Below are positions 1 to 6,533 of a stretch of DNA of 40,668 nt, piece after piece (position 1 is the stretch's first letter; each line of letters starts with the position of its first letter). The stretch is from a virus: positions 1-40,668 of the IMG/VR virus record IMGVR_UViG_3300034374_004273; one strand, 5' to 3'. The notes under the pieces are model-generated. The model was not told the DNA's origin and made no database searches. It saw only the letters and a program-made list of their open reading frames with translations. A program made the translations under genes and the position numbers.

Positions 1-706
1 ACACACCATAAGGAACTACTACATCTTCAGCTGGCACATAAATAGATACCTGCCGTGCTAACGATGGATCGTAGTAAACCTTTTTAAAGGCGTTACCAGA
101 AAGTCCTAAACCCCATAACATCCTTTCATGCTCTGGCCTATACTCAGGCATATTTTCTGTCAGCTGATAATTCATATCGTCTTTGACGCGAACTGCAGCT
201 TCCTTTTTCTCTTTGGTTTCTCTACCAATGATCTGAGTTTTGACAGGGCCAGAAGCAGGAAAAGTTTCCATCATGGTTTCTGCTTGGAACTTTACTAAGG
301 CTTCAGAAAGAAGTGGGTGATAAACACCACACGCACCGGGCCACGGTTCGGTTCTTTCTTCTACTTTCATTCCAAGGAGTTCAAGACCATCTACGTAAGT
401 TTGTATCCAGTCTTTTCTAGAATTTACATCATCTTCAAAGTCACCTAGCAGATCACCGGAGAGCATTTGTAGTTCGTCATCATCCAGTTCTTCTGCTAGG
501 TTTACCCCGAAATCATCATCTTCTTCGCCAGGTTCTATTTCAATCTCTAGCCCACCAGCCTTAATATTTACGCTTTCAGGATCTTCAATTTCAATTTCAA
601 GATCTGGTTCTAAGTTTTCTGGGGCGGATAAACCTCCCATCTCTTGCGCATTAGTTAGCCCCATTGGTGCTGGGCTAAATGATTTATCTATAGAATTCGT
701 GGCCAT
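1..706 (-). CDS. Portal protein, N-terminal part (cut by window edge)
   Basis: Open frame running off the left edge; about 235 N-terminal residues are visible. The start is ATG at 704-706, preceded by AAGGAT and lying 12 bases after the terL stop. The first ~90 residues are strongly acidic (runs such as EIEIE and EEDDDF), followed by a portal-like segment including GACGVYHPLLSEALVKFQAE and PEYRPEHERMLWGLGLSGNAFKK split by polar residues. Portals form the dodecameric ring at the capsid vertex through which TerL pumps DNA. The order TerS-TerL-portal is the classic packaging module and supports the call more than any single motif. The C-terminal half is missing because the window ends, not because of a visible mutation. 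Confidence 0.8.
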   Translation of the reverse strand, partial: MATNSIDKSFSPAPMGLTNAQEMGGLSAPENLEPDLEIEIEDPESVNIKAGGLEIEIEPGEEDDDFGVNLAEELDDDELQMLSGDLLGDFEDDVNSRKDWIQTYVDGLELLGMKVEERTEPWPGACGVYHPLLSEALVKFQAETMMETFPASGPVKTQIIGRETKEKKEAAVRVKDDMNYQLTENMPEYRPEHERMLWGLGLSGNAFKKVYYDPSLARQVSIYVPAEDVVVPYGV

Positions 707-718
707 TTTTATATATCC

Positions 719-2257
719 TTAGTAATATCCTGGTGAGTATCTTCTAAACGTACGTTCTTCACCTTCTTCATCCAACGCTGAACGCAAATATCCCCCTTTT
801 CTAAAGCGCATAAGCGCCAGGGATACCGAGTCCACATAGTCATCATGCTCCCCTGCGGGAAATGACGCAACCTCGTCAATCACTTCTTCTGCCCAACTTG
901 TAGGCGGTGCCCATACTCTACCAGACGCAAATAAGTCTGACACAGCATTAAGTCTACTTATTTTATCGTTTCCCTTAACCGGCGTGAACTCTTGTACAGG
1001 AATCCCCATCGCCCTCATTTCATATATAAGTGGCGCACCAGAGGCTTTTTTCTCGATAATGATGGAATCTGGATCAAATTCTTCGACTTGCTCCAAAGCT
1101 TTTCGTTTCAAAGTCGGAAACTCCATCCTATCTCGGAACGCATTCAACAATATAATGTTTGCCTCGTTTTTTCCGGTGTTTTCGTCTTCCATAAAGAACA
1201 CACCCCACGTTGTACACGCAGAATAGTCCGATCTATTAGTCTTTTCAAACGCCGTATCCCAAGATTGTAATACAAAATCACAGAACGGAGGGTCTGGTTG
1301 ATCCCATTCTTGCCACCATTCCCGTTTTACGATAGCTGAAGTCTCAGATGTAGGGTTTTGTTGGTACTGAGCCATCCATTTTGAGTTTGGAAGCTCCTCT
1401 TTTAACGCCGAAAGCTCTGACATTGACCAAAATTCGGGCCAAAGTGGGTTACCAGACGGCAAAATAGCTGGAAATTCGATAACTTCCCACTCTTCACCCC
1501 CTCTTAACCCCGCTGCTTTAATAACTTGACCCGTCAAATCCCGTTTTGACCACCTTGTCATCACGATCACGATGGCTCCGCCCGGTTGTAAACGCTGTCG
1601 AGGGCCGGATGTGTACCACTCGTACACTTTATCGTAGATATCTGGATTAGTATCTGCTAGCGCCGCTTCTTGTTCCGAGTGAGGGTCGTCAATAATGAGG
1701 AGATCCGCGCCCTTACCTGTAACTGCACCACCCACACCAATAGCAAAATAGTCTCCACCTTTGTTAGTGGCCCACCTACCGGCTGCTTTGCTGTCCGCCT
1801 GTAAGCCAACTTGTGGAAATAGTTTTGTGTAGATCTCTTGATCAACAAGGTTTCTCACCTTTCTACCAAAGCCAACAGCCAACTCAGCTGTATGGGATGT
1901 TTGAATAACTTTTTTATGCGGATACTTACCTAGGAACCACGCGGGCAGCAGGTAAGAAGCAAACTCTGACTTAGTATGTCGGGGCGGCATATTAATAATC
2001 AGGCGTTTACTCTTACCCTCTGCTACTCGCTCAAAAGCAGCAGCCATCTTCTCATGATGTCTACCACTTATGAATGTGGGCCATACCTGTTTAACAAATG
2101 CTAAAAACCTCGACTGCGCCAGTTTGCGCGTCTTTAGCTCTTCGAGCTTCTCAAGCTCAGCCAATAACTTTTCTTGCTCCGGTAATGAGAGCATAGGCAA
2201 AATAGACGGAATGTCCTTTATAGAGACGTTCTCAATCGCTTGTTTTGCTGTCGTCAT
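719..2257 (-). CDS. terL: Terminase large subunit (TerL)
   Basis: 512-aa packaging motor, ATPase plus nuclease, acting at the portal to translocate and cut DNA. Visible features: Walker A-like PPRHTKSE at residues 91-98, Walker B LLIIDD near 187-191, a coupling-type motif MTRW near 233, and the RNase H-like nuclease acidic residues in SWDTAFEK (D~333), SIIIEKK (E~404) and HDDYVD (~478). Length and motif order fit full-length TerL of tailed phages. It overlaps the end of terS by 26 bases, so translation is probably coupled, and is followed by the portal gene after 12 bases. Confidence 0.96.
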   Translation of the reverse strand: MTTAKQAIENVSIKDIPSILPMLSLPEQEKLLAELEKLEELKTRKLAQSRFLAFVKQVWPTFISGRHHEKMAAAFERVAEGKSKRLIINMPPRHTKSEFASYLLPAWFLGKYPHKKVIQTSHTAELAVGFGRKVRNLVDQEIYTKLFPQVGLQADSKAAGRWATNKGGDYFAIGVGGAVTGKGADLLIIDDPHSEQEAALADTNPDIYDKVYEWYTSGPRQRLQPGGAIVIVMTRWSKRDLTGQVIKAAGLRGGEEWEVIEFPAILPSGNPLWPEFWSMSELSALKEELPNSKWMAQYQQNPTSETSAIVKREWWQEWDQPDPPFCDFVLQSWDTAFEKTNRSDYSACTTWGVFFMEDENTGKNEANIILLNAFRDRMEFPTLKRKALEQVEEFDPDSIIIEKKASGAPLIYEMRAMGIPVQEFTPVKGNDKISRLNAVSDLFASGRVWAPPTSWAEEVIDEVASFPAGEHDDYVDSVSLALMRFRKGGYLRSALDEEGEERTFRRYSPGYY

Positions 2258-2840
2258 TTACCGGTTCTCGTAGCTCCGCCACACCCAACTCTTCATCCAA
2301 GTTAGTATTCATTGGCGTAATATCTATCACATCCGCGTTTAGTAACCGCTTGACTCGCTCTTTAATGGCAGACTCAAGATCCTCAGGGTTTTTGTAATTG
2401 ATCGTAATTTCACTGCGGTCAGTGAAGAGTCCTATATCACTATGCTTACCTAATAACTCCAACGCCTTTAGTTCATACTTTGCGTCACCACAGTTTGCTA
2501 TTTCCATCAACTTATTTGTTATAGCCGCTCTAGCTTGCGCTGCATCAAGTGCTAACTGCGCTCCGTACTCTCTTAAAAATGCTGCGGCGGCAAAGGCTGT
2601 ATTCTGGGTTTGTAGTGCACCAGTCTTTCTGTGCTTTACTACTTCTTCTAATAAGCGTTTTTCTCTATCCGCCGTCTCTTCATCCACCTCAAGCATTGCA
2701 CCAAGTTCGTGTTGAAGTTCTGCGGTGTTACCTGCAACAGCTAGTTCCTCTAGCAAGCTATTTGGCTTATCATCTGCTGTATCGAATGGTATCTTGTGTT
2801 TAGATGTTGGTTCGATAAAAACAGTTTGTGGTTTTGGCAT
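2232..2840 (-). CDS. terS: Terminase small subunit (TerS)-like
   Basis: 202-aa protein, mostly helical, with a central segment (FAAAAFLREYGAQLALDAAQ, then ITNKLMEIANCGDAKYELKALELLGK) that reads like the DNA-binding/oligomerisation core of phage small terminases, and an acidic flexible C-terminus. TerS recognises phage DNA and hands it to TerL. The assignment rests mainly on position directly upstream of, and overlapping, terL and on the helical LLGKHSDIGLF type segment common in these proteins. No strong Shine-Dalgarno is visible before the ATG at 2838-2840. A minus-strand sigma70-like promoter lies 43-71 bases upstream. Confidence 0.8.
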   Translation of the reverse strand: MPKPQTVFIEPTSKHKIPFDTADDKPNSLLEELAVAGNTAELQHELGAMLEVDEETADREKRLLEEVVKHRKTGALQTQNTAFAAAAFLREYGAQLALDAAQARAAITNKLMEIANCGDAKYELKALELLGKHSDIGLFTDRSEITINYKNPEDLESAIKERVKRLLNADVIDITPMNTNLDEELGVAELREPVNDDSKTSD

Positions 2841-2882
2841 GTACGTCGCGGTTTGTGGCTACGTTAATATATGGTTGGGGCC

Positions 2883-2911
2883 TTTATATAATAAAATGAA
2901 ATAAAAATCAA
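2883..2911 (-). promoter_or_regulatory. Sigma70-type promoter for terS-terL-portal
   Basis: On the minus strand, TTGATT (2906-2911) is followed by a 17-base spacer and TATAAA (2883-2888). It lies 43 bases upstream of the terS start. The surrounding sequence is very A+T-rich, so chance matches are possible, but spacing is optimal and orientation fits the packaging operon. Confidence 0.5.
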
Positions 2912-2943
2912 ATATAATCAAGGTAAGACAAAAAGGACTACTT

Positions 2944-3249
2944 ATGCGACCTAAGAGAACACCTAAAGCGCAACCCAAACCGAGGGTAGAAAAAGAGAAG
3001 GAAAAGGACGTTGTAACTTGGGGATGTGCCTATATAGAGTGGGAAGATGCAGTGGCTGACTCAGGCTGGGAAGAGACTAAAAAGCCCGAAATACATAAGT
3101 GTCAGACTCTAGGTTTTATTGTAGCTGAAGATAAAGATGCGATCTGTGTGGCAGCTGCCGTATCCAAAAAGGAATCTAATGCCAAGATCAATATCCCCAA
3201 AGGGTGGATTCAGAAGATCAAGCGATTCAAGGTTGAGGGGTTAGGTTAA
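2944..3249 (+). CDS. Hypothetical protein, basic N-terminus
   Basis: 101-aa protein of unrecognised family. The first 23 residues are Lys/Arg/Pro-rich and look disordered (RPKRTPKAQPKPR), followed by a compact region with WGCAYIEWEDAVADSGW and a C-terminal KGWIQKIKRF. The start is preceded by AAAAGGA at good distance. It is the only plus-strand gene between the packaging genes and the main early block, diverging from terS and converging on pqqA (12 bases between stop codons). The fold resembles small phage proteins that carry a short beta-rich domain, but I cannot name a function. Confidence 0.7.
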   Translation: MRPKRTPKAQPKPRVEKEKEKDVVTWGCAYIEWEDAVADSGWEETKKPEIHKCQTLGFIVAEDKDAICVAAAVSKKESNAKINIPKGWIQKIKRFKVEGLG

Positions 3250-3253
3250 CCCC
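3237..3253. terminator. Hairpin between convergent genes
   Basis: GGGGTTA-GGT-TAACCCC forms a perfect 7-bp stem with a 3-base loop and includes the stop codon of the plus-strand gene. It sits in the 12-base gap between convergent stop codons (3249 and 3262). Neither strand has a clear T-tract afterwards, so it may slow polymerase or protect 3' ends rather than act as a full intrinsic terminator. Confidence 0.35.
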
Positions 3254-3261
3254 CCGTTGTA

Positions 3262-3333
3262 TTACTTAGTAGCAATGTACATTGTTACTTCAAAGCCAAA
3301 TCTCATTTCGGTGTATTCAGGTTTTGTCCACAT
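3262..3333 (-). CDS. pqqA: PqqA, pyrroloquinoline quinone precursor peptide
   Basis: A 23-codon gene, ATG at 3331-3333 and TAA at 3262-3264. The peptide begins [12 protein letters not shown] and ends [11 protein letters not shown]. Known PqqA peptides of the 23-24 aa class start MWxKP and carry G-x-E-V-T-x-Y. The Glu and Tyr that the radical SAM enzyme PqqE cross-links to build PQQ are at positions 15 and 19, exactly as in the Klebsiella-type peptide. AAAGGA lies 7 bases before the start. It is the last gene of a minus-strand operon behind a metallopeptidase-like gene and an exported protein. No pqqB, C, D or E is visible, so maturation would depend on the host pathway. The role is inferred: raising PQQ supply for host quinoprotein dehydrogenases, or acting as a competing substrate. 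Confidence 0.88.
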   Translation of the reverse strand: MWTKPEYTEMRFGFEVTMYIATK

Positions 3334-3353
3334 GGCAGTTCCTTTGTTTTTGG

Positions 3354-3653
3354 TTAGTAAGTCTCATAACTGTACCTAACCTTTACCCGCCACTCATCAT
3401 AATTATCATGAAATAGCATCTCGGCTCTAACGGCTTCTGCTTCACGTAATCTCCACTCACTCCAGTCTTTAGCCCCACCACCAGACTTATTATATTGGCA
3501 GCTGTGGTACAGCTCGTGCACTAGAACTCCAGCCCTCATCATATCGGGTCTTACATATACTACGTTATCCAGAAAGAAAGTCGCGTTCGATGGAAGCACC
3601 CATGCGGTAGGTATGCAGTTAAGAGTTAGCAGAAATGCAAGAACGGTGTCCAC
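3354..3653 (-). CDS. Small HExxH metallopeptidase-like protein
   Basis: 99-aa protein with a zincin signature HELYH at residues 46-50, preceded by the hydrophobic helix start AGVLV and followed by REAEAVRAE (E71/E73), where a third zinc ligand of a gluzincin would be expected. The N-terminal ~20 residues ([18 protein letters not shown]) are hydrophobic and may be a signal or membrane segment. The start appears to be GTG at 3651-3653, reached two bases after the TAA of the upstream gene, suggesting translational coupling, because an in-frame stop lies just upstream and no other start fits. It is followed 20 bases later by pqqA. The protein is short for a protease; it could be a minimal peptidase or a non-catalytic relative. 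Confidence 0.65.
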   Translation of the reverse strand: MDTVLAFLLTLNCIPTAWVLPSNATFFLDNVVYVRPDMMRAGVLVHELYHSCQYNKSGGGAKDWSEWRLREAEAVRAEMLFHDNYDEWRVKVRYSYETY

Positions 3654-3655
3654 AT

Positions 3656-3976
3656 TTATATGTACTCATCAGATCCTTGTTTTACGCAGTCTGAATAAAT
3701 CCCTTCCGTTAGCTTTAACAAGTCAGACTCAATTCTCATCCGTTCTACCACTTCTAGCTTAAACTGCTCGGCCCAAGCCAGTGACATACCTAACTCACTA
3801 GGGGTTTTTGCATCTGGAAAAACAAATTTTATTTGGTCAAGTGCTACCCCATCATTCACTGCATTTGCCACATCCCTACCTAGTAATGCCTTTGTTTTGC
3901 ATTCTTCTTTTAGTTGATCATCCGCATACAAAGGAAATGCAAACAGCGCCAACCATATATAAACCAGTTTTTTCAT
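3656..3976 (-). CDS. Exported protein with signal peptide, unknown function
   Basis: 106-aa protein starting MKKLVYIWLALFAFPLYADD, a textbook Sec signal peptide with likely cleavage after the ALYA-like PLYA site. The mature part is about 88 residues, helical, with cysteines in EECKTK and SDCVKQG that could form one disulfide in the periplasm. AGGAG precedes the ATG. It is the first gene of the minus-strand operon ending in pqqA, so an envelope or periplasmic role linked to the other two products is possible. I do not recognise the family. Confidence 0.7.
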   Translation of the reverse strand: MKKLVYIWLALFAFPLYADDQLKEECKTKALLGRDVANAVNDGVALDQIKFVFPDAKTPSELGMSLAWAEQFKLEVVERMRIESDLLKLTEGIYSDCVKQGSDEYI

Positions 3977-4002
3977 AAAAACTCCTAAAGTTCGTAATGT
4001 AA

Positions 4003-4031
4003 AAAATACACCCTACTAATTTATAAAGCAA
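4003..4031 (-). promoter_or_regulatory. Candidate sigma70 promoter for the pqqA operon
   Basis: Minus strand TTGCTT (4026-4031), 17-base spacer, TATTTT (4003-4008), about 27 bases upstream of the first ATG of the operon. The hexamers are imperfect; TATAAA inside the spacer is an alternative -10. Confidence 0.35.
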
Positions 4032-4047
4032 CTCAGGGGAACCTTAA

Positions 4048-4226
4048 GGGGGGGTTTCTGTGTGGTGCGACCTAGACGTAGCCTGGCAAAAATGAAGGGG
4101 GTGGGGGGTCAGTTGTCAAGGGATGCAAATGAAGTATTTGCGGTATATCTAATGTGCAGATTACTAAGTAAGGGGGGATGCAAGTAACATAATCTGGATT
4201 TGGGGGGTACCCCCCTACACCCCCCC
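4048..4226. other. Non-coding G-run tract with GC palindrome
   Basis: No gene is seen between 3977 and 4366. The plus strand carries G runs at 4048-4054 (7), 4097-4101 (5), 4103-4108 (6), 4172-4177 (6) and 4202-4207 (6), then C runs at 4210-4215 and 4220-4226. GGGGGGTACCCCCC at 4202-4215 is a perfect palindrome. Such runs stand out in an A+T-rich genome and could form G-quadruplex or cruciform structures at the divergent junction of leftward and rightward transcription. Function is not shown. Confidence 0.5.
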
Positions 4227-4227
4227 A

Positions 4228-4256
4228 TTTCAACGTAAATAATAACTATTATATCC
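4228..4256 (+). repeat. 29-bp leader element, copy A
   Basis: Begins TTTCAACGTAAATAATAA and ends TTATATCC. Three further copies lie at 5103, 5616 and 6729. This copy is 29 bases upstream of the TTGACA box of the next promoter. Confidence 0.7.
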
Positions 4257-4284
4257 GTTTAGAATCAAAGACTTACAAGGCTAA

Positions 4285-4313
4285 TTGACAAACGTATTAC
4301 GTAAGAGTAGAAT
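4285..4313 (+). promoter_or_regulatory. Near-consensus sigma70 promoter
   Basis: TTGACA (4285-4290), 17-base spacer, TAGAAT (4308-4313). It lies 54 bases upstream of the 196-aa gene. The spacer contains the palindrome ACGTATTACGT (4292-4302), sitting exactly between the boxes like an operator. It is one of the strongest promoter matches in the window, so strong early expression by host polymerase is expected. Confidence 0.8.
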
Positions 4314-4366
4314 TCAATTACCGGATCAATTCCGATTCGGTCTAACACAAATGAAAGGTAATAACT

Positions 4367-4957
4367 ATGTCTACTAACGACAAGGCGGTAAAGGAAGTTG
4401 CAATACCAGTAGTTAATTTTGCTATATTCGGTGAAGGTTATGCGGAATCCATTAAGGATTATGTTGCTCAAGAAACTCAGGGCAATGCCGTATTGGCCAA
4501 GACCCGTCGTGCTGGTGCTTTGTTACTCAATGAAATGCACAAGTATTGCGAGCAAGTCGTTGAATTTGAAGGTATTGACGGCAAGGTTGAGAAGCGTATC
4601 AACGGATGGTGGAACTTCCAATTGACTGATACCGGCCCAAATGCCGATAAGGTTAACCAAGTATCCCGATTCATTGTAGCTAGCTTAAAAGCTGCAGGCC
4701 ATTCGAACCCTTCTCAAGCACTCAGAGATCTAAAAAATTACGCCAAAGAAATCGCAAATGGCGGGAAGAAATCTGAGAAAAGAGAATCATTGAAATCTAC
4801 CAATGATTTCCTCGAAGGCCACTTGGTCGCTTGCTACAAAAAACTGGTTCGAACCACTGGCGAAAACCCCGCCGCATTCGATACCTTCCGCGACCGGCTA
4901 GCTAAGTTCCTACGCGATGAACTAAAAGTCGCCGCGAACAAGCTTCGAGTCGAGTAA
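4367..4957 (+). CDS. Conserved-looking hypothetical protein, monocistronic
   Basis: 196-aa soluble, mixed-charge protein of unrecognised family (starts MSTNDKAVKEVAIPVV). It is predicted mostly helical, with a basic C-terminal region (AKFLRDELKVAANKLRVE) and a lysine/serine-rich central stretch (GGKKSEKRESLKS). AAAGG precedes the ATG. It has its own near-consensus promoter at 4285 and a strong intrinsic terminator at 4972, unlike any other gene here, and adjoins the repeat-rich control region. That arrangement suits an abundant early product such as a regulator, origin-binding or host-takeover protein; this is inference from context only. Confidence 0.75.
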   Translation: MSTNDKAVKEVAIPVVNFAIFGEGYAESIKDYVAQETQGNAVLAKTRRAGALLLNEMHKYCEQVVEFEGIDGKVEKRINGWWNFQLTDTGPNADKVNQVSRFIVASLKAAGHSNPSQALRDLKNYAKEIANGGKKSEKRESLKSTNDFLEGHLVACYKKLVRTTGENPAAFDTFRDRLAKFLRDELKVAANKLRVE

Positions 4958-4971
4958 CACCCGCACCACTC

Positions 4972-4999
4972 GCCCCAGCTTCGGCTGGGGCATTTTTTT
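4972..4999 (+). terminator. Intrinsic terminator with UUCG loop
   Basis: Stem GCCCCAGC / GCTGGGGC (4972-4979 and 4984-4991) closed by a TTCG tetraloop, followed by A and seven Ts (4993-4999). It starts 14 bases after the stop codon of the 196-aa gene. This is a textbook rho-independent terminator isolating that gene from the rightward operon. Confidence 0.93.
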
Positions 5000-5005
5000 G
5001 TCCGC

Positions 5006-5092
5006 TGATGATAGTGATGAGGGAGGGGGGTGGATAATGTTAGAAAACGAAAAAGGATGCGGGTCGATGATGATAGTGATCAGGGAGGTGGG
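5006..5092 (+). repeat. 25-bp imperfect direct repeat pair
   Basis: TGATGATAGTGAT followed by a G-rich tail occurs at 5006-5030 and 5068-5092, with 2 mismatches over 25 bases (G/C after GTGAT and one base in the G-run). It flanks the first iteron at 5035. Confidence 0.6.
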
Positions 5093-5102
5093 TGTAGTTT
5101 AA

Positions 5103-5131
5103 GTTCAACGTAAATAATAATCCTTATATCC
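5103..5131 (+). repeat. 29-bp leader element, copy B
   Basis: GTTCAACGTAAATAATAA followed by TCCTTATATCC. It sits just before the dense iteron cluster at 5141-5205 rather than directly before a gene. Confidence 0.7.
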
Positions 5132-5543
5132 AATTATCCATAATGTTAGAAAAGTTTGTAATGTTAGAAAGTAATGTTAGAAAATTTTGGGGTAATGTTA
5201 GAAAATATTTTTCGTGTTTCGTTTATAATCAAGTACTTACCTTGTAATGTTAGAATGTTCAGTTTTTTTTAAGGTATAGAATTAAAAATACCTCTTAAAG
5301 CGAGGCTTTCGGCAAGTGTAAGTAGTGGCAATGTGCAAAGTCGCGTGGGGCTCTCTATACTATATTAATTATCTAACATTCTAACATTACATTAAAAATT
5401 AACGCACAAACCGCATTCTAAAGCCATTCATAATGTTAGAAAACTAATGTTAGAAAACTTACAAAAAACTTAACATTCTAACTTTACCCGCCCAATTATT
5501 TCTAACAAAACCCCGTCTCAAGAAAGATATCCTGATGAAACAA

Positions 5544-5572
5544 TGGATTAGCGTATTACACTTTGCTATAAT
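5544..5572 (+). promoter_or_regulatory. Extended -10 promoter for the rightward operon
   Basis: TGGATT (5544-5549), 17-base spacer, TGC-TATAAT (TATAAT at 5567-5572). The region from GAAACAATGG to TATAATA is closely similar to that at 6659-6693. The spacer contains CGTATTAC at the same offset as in the promoter at 4285. It lies 93 bases upstream of the gene at 5665. Confidence 0.65.
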
Positions 5573-5615
5573 ATAAGGGTAGGCTAGAAAAACGAGTTAC
5601 TTTTCTAACATTACA

Positions 5616-5644
5616 TTTCAACGTAAATAATAATTCTTATATCC
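5616..5644 (+). repeat. 29-bp leader element, copy C
   Basis: TTTCAACGTAAATAATAA followed by TTCTTATATCC. It lies 43 bases after the TATAAT box and 20 bases before the ATG at 5665, so it would be in the 5' leader of the mRNA. Confidence 0.75.
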
Positions 5645-5664
5645 AACAACACGAAGGAGCGACA

Positions 5665-5907
5665 ATGTTCAAAGATCAAGACTTACAAAAACTCTCAATA
5701 CTCAAGTCTTACTTGCGCGCCAAAAATGCGCAGTCTGTAAAGTGGACTAACCCTAAAAACATGGTGCGACTGGCGAATTACCCATCCCAGCTTAACCCTA
5801 ACTCTAATATAGCCAAGTACCCGCCCAAGCACCTGACGAGTACGACAATGGATTGGCATAAATTTCTTGAGTCTGCAAACCTAACCCAGTTACGAGGTAG
5901 AAGATGA
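5665..5907 (+). CDS. Small hypothetical protein, first gene of rightward operon
   Basis: 80-aa basic protein of unrecognised family (starts MFKDQDLQKLSILKSYLRAK). A good Shine-Dalgarno, GAAGGAGCGACA, precedes the ATG. It ends with an ATGA overlap with the next gene. Its position right after promoter and leader element marks it as an early phage gene. N-terminal helix LQKLSILKSYLRA and a polar, proline-containing middle are the only notable features. Confidence 0.65.
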   Translation: MFKDQDLQKLSILKSYLRAKNAQSVKWTNPKNMVRLANYPSQLNPNSNIAKYPPKHLTSTTMDWHKFLESANLTQLRGRR

Positions 5908-6140
5908 GCCATTGCAAAAAATGTGGGGCAAGTGTTCCGTATGCTAGAGCAGGTGTAACAGTTAATTGGTACGGATGTGTGGTATGTTTTAGCGAAGCCT
6001 GTACCAAGTGGGCGGAGCGATATGCACCGAAGCTAGTAATAGTAGAGGGGCATAAGCAGGGGGCGACAGCGTATACCCAGAGTGGGGCGCGTATGGCGTT
6101 AAAGTGTAACAACAAGAAATCTAATCTGTGGAGGGATTGA
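5904..6140 (+). CDS. Small zinc-ribbon-like protein
   Basis: 78-aa protein beginning MSHCKKCGASVPYARAG and carrying a second pair in WYGCVVCF. Two CxxC knuckles about 20 residues apart suggest a single zinc ribbon. Zinc-ribbon mini-proteins in phages often bind nucleic acid or host polymerase, but no specific role can be named. ATGA overlap with the upstream gene shows translational coupling. Confidence 0.65.
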   Translation: MSHCKKCGASVPYARAGVTVNWYGCVVCFSEACTKWAERYAPKLVIVEGHKQGATAYTQSGARMALKCNNKKSNLWRD

Positions 6141-6141
6141 T

Positions 6142-6336
6142 ATGAAATATGTGTGCATAGGTAGCGGTAGCTACAATGAGAAGTTTCATGTGGTGGATGC
6201 AGATAGCGAAGCCGATGCGTGGTATACCATCGAGATGGAGAAGCCACTATTTGATTGTAAGTCTGTGCTGAGTGAGATGTATGTTAACTATATACATTCT
6301 GTATTACAGGCAGAGAAATTTGCGGAGGTCGTATGA
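6142..6336 (+). CDS. Small hypothetical protein
   Basis: 64-aa acidic protein (starts MKYVCIGSGSYNEKFHVVDAD) with an alternating strand pattern typical of a small alpha/beta fold. GGAGG precedes the ATG. It overlaps the next gene by ATGA. The family is not recognised. Confidence 0.6.
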   Translation: MKYVCIGSGSYNEKFHVVDADSEADAWYTIEMEKPLFDCKSVLSEMYVNYIHSVLQAEKFAEVV

Positions 6337-6533
6337 GTAAACAGCAAAGCAAACTGCGTGAGGCGATGCCCCACAAAACGAGTTATCCAACAAAAGATAA
6401 CAAGTCTAGTACCAGTAATCATCGAACCCCAGTTTATTGGGATGAGTTTGAAAATAATATGTATCAGCAACGTAGGGAGGAGCAAGAATGGCGAGAGGAA
6501 AATGGGTGGGCGTCGTTTCAGATTTCATTATAG
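6333..6533 (+). CDS. Small polar hypothetical protein
   Basis: 66-aa hydrophilic protein with many Lys/Gln/Ser residues, then a Glu/Arg/Trp-rich end (QQRREEQEWREENGW). It is probably disordered or a short helix. The start overlaps the preceding stop (ATGA), and the last 46 bases overlap the membrane-protein gene in another frame. Modest support, based on coupling and operon position. Confidence 0.5.
   Translation: MSKQQSKLREAMPHKTSYPTKDNKSSTSNHRTPVYWDEFENNMYQQRREEQEWREENGWASFQISL

Larger units (their letters stand above)
5035..5613. repeat. Iteron-like repeat array, candidate replication origin or operator region
   Basis: The gene-free stretch 4958-5664 contains many copies of TAATGTTAGAAAA or close variants. 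Plus orientation: 5035-5047, 5141-5153, 5159-5170, 5172-5184, 5193-5205, 5245-5255, 5431-5443, 5445-5457. Inverted: 5379-5389 and 5601-5613, with degenerate copies at 5371-5380 and 5477-5487. Spacing is irregular (13, 18, 21, 52 bases), unlike CRISPR. Clustered A+T-rich repeats in both orientations within a non-coding region match either origin iterons for an initiator protein or a multi-site operator. A replication module lies on the same strand downstream. No coding frame of conviction is present here. Confidence 0.75.

Noticed and set aside
5224-5229. TATAAT as a promoter in the iteron region
   Set aside because: No recognisable -35 box at 16-18 bases upstream and no gene follows closely.
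5035-5613. CRISPR array
   Set aside because: Repeats are only 11-13 bases, irregularly spaced and in both orientations; no cas genes are present.
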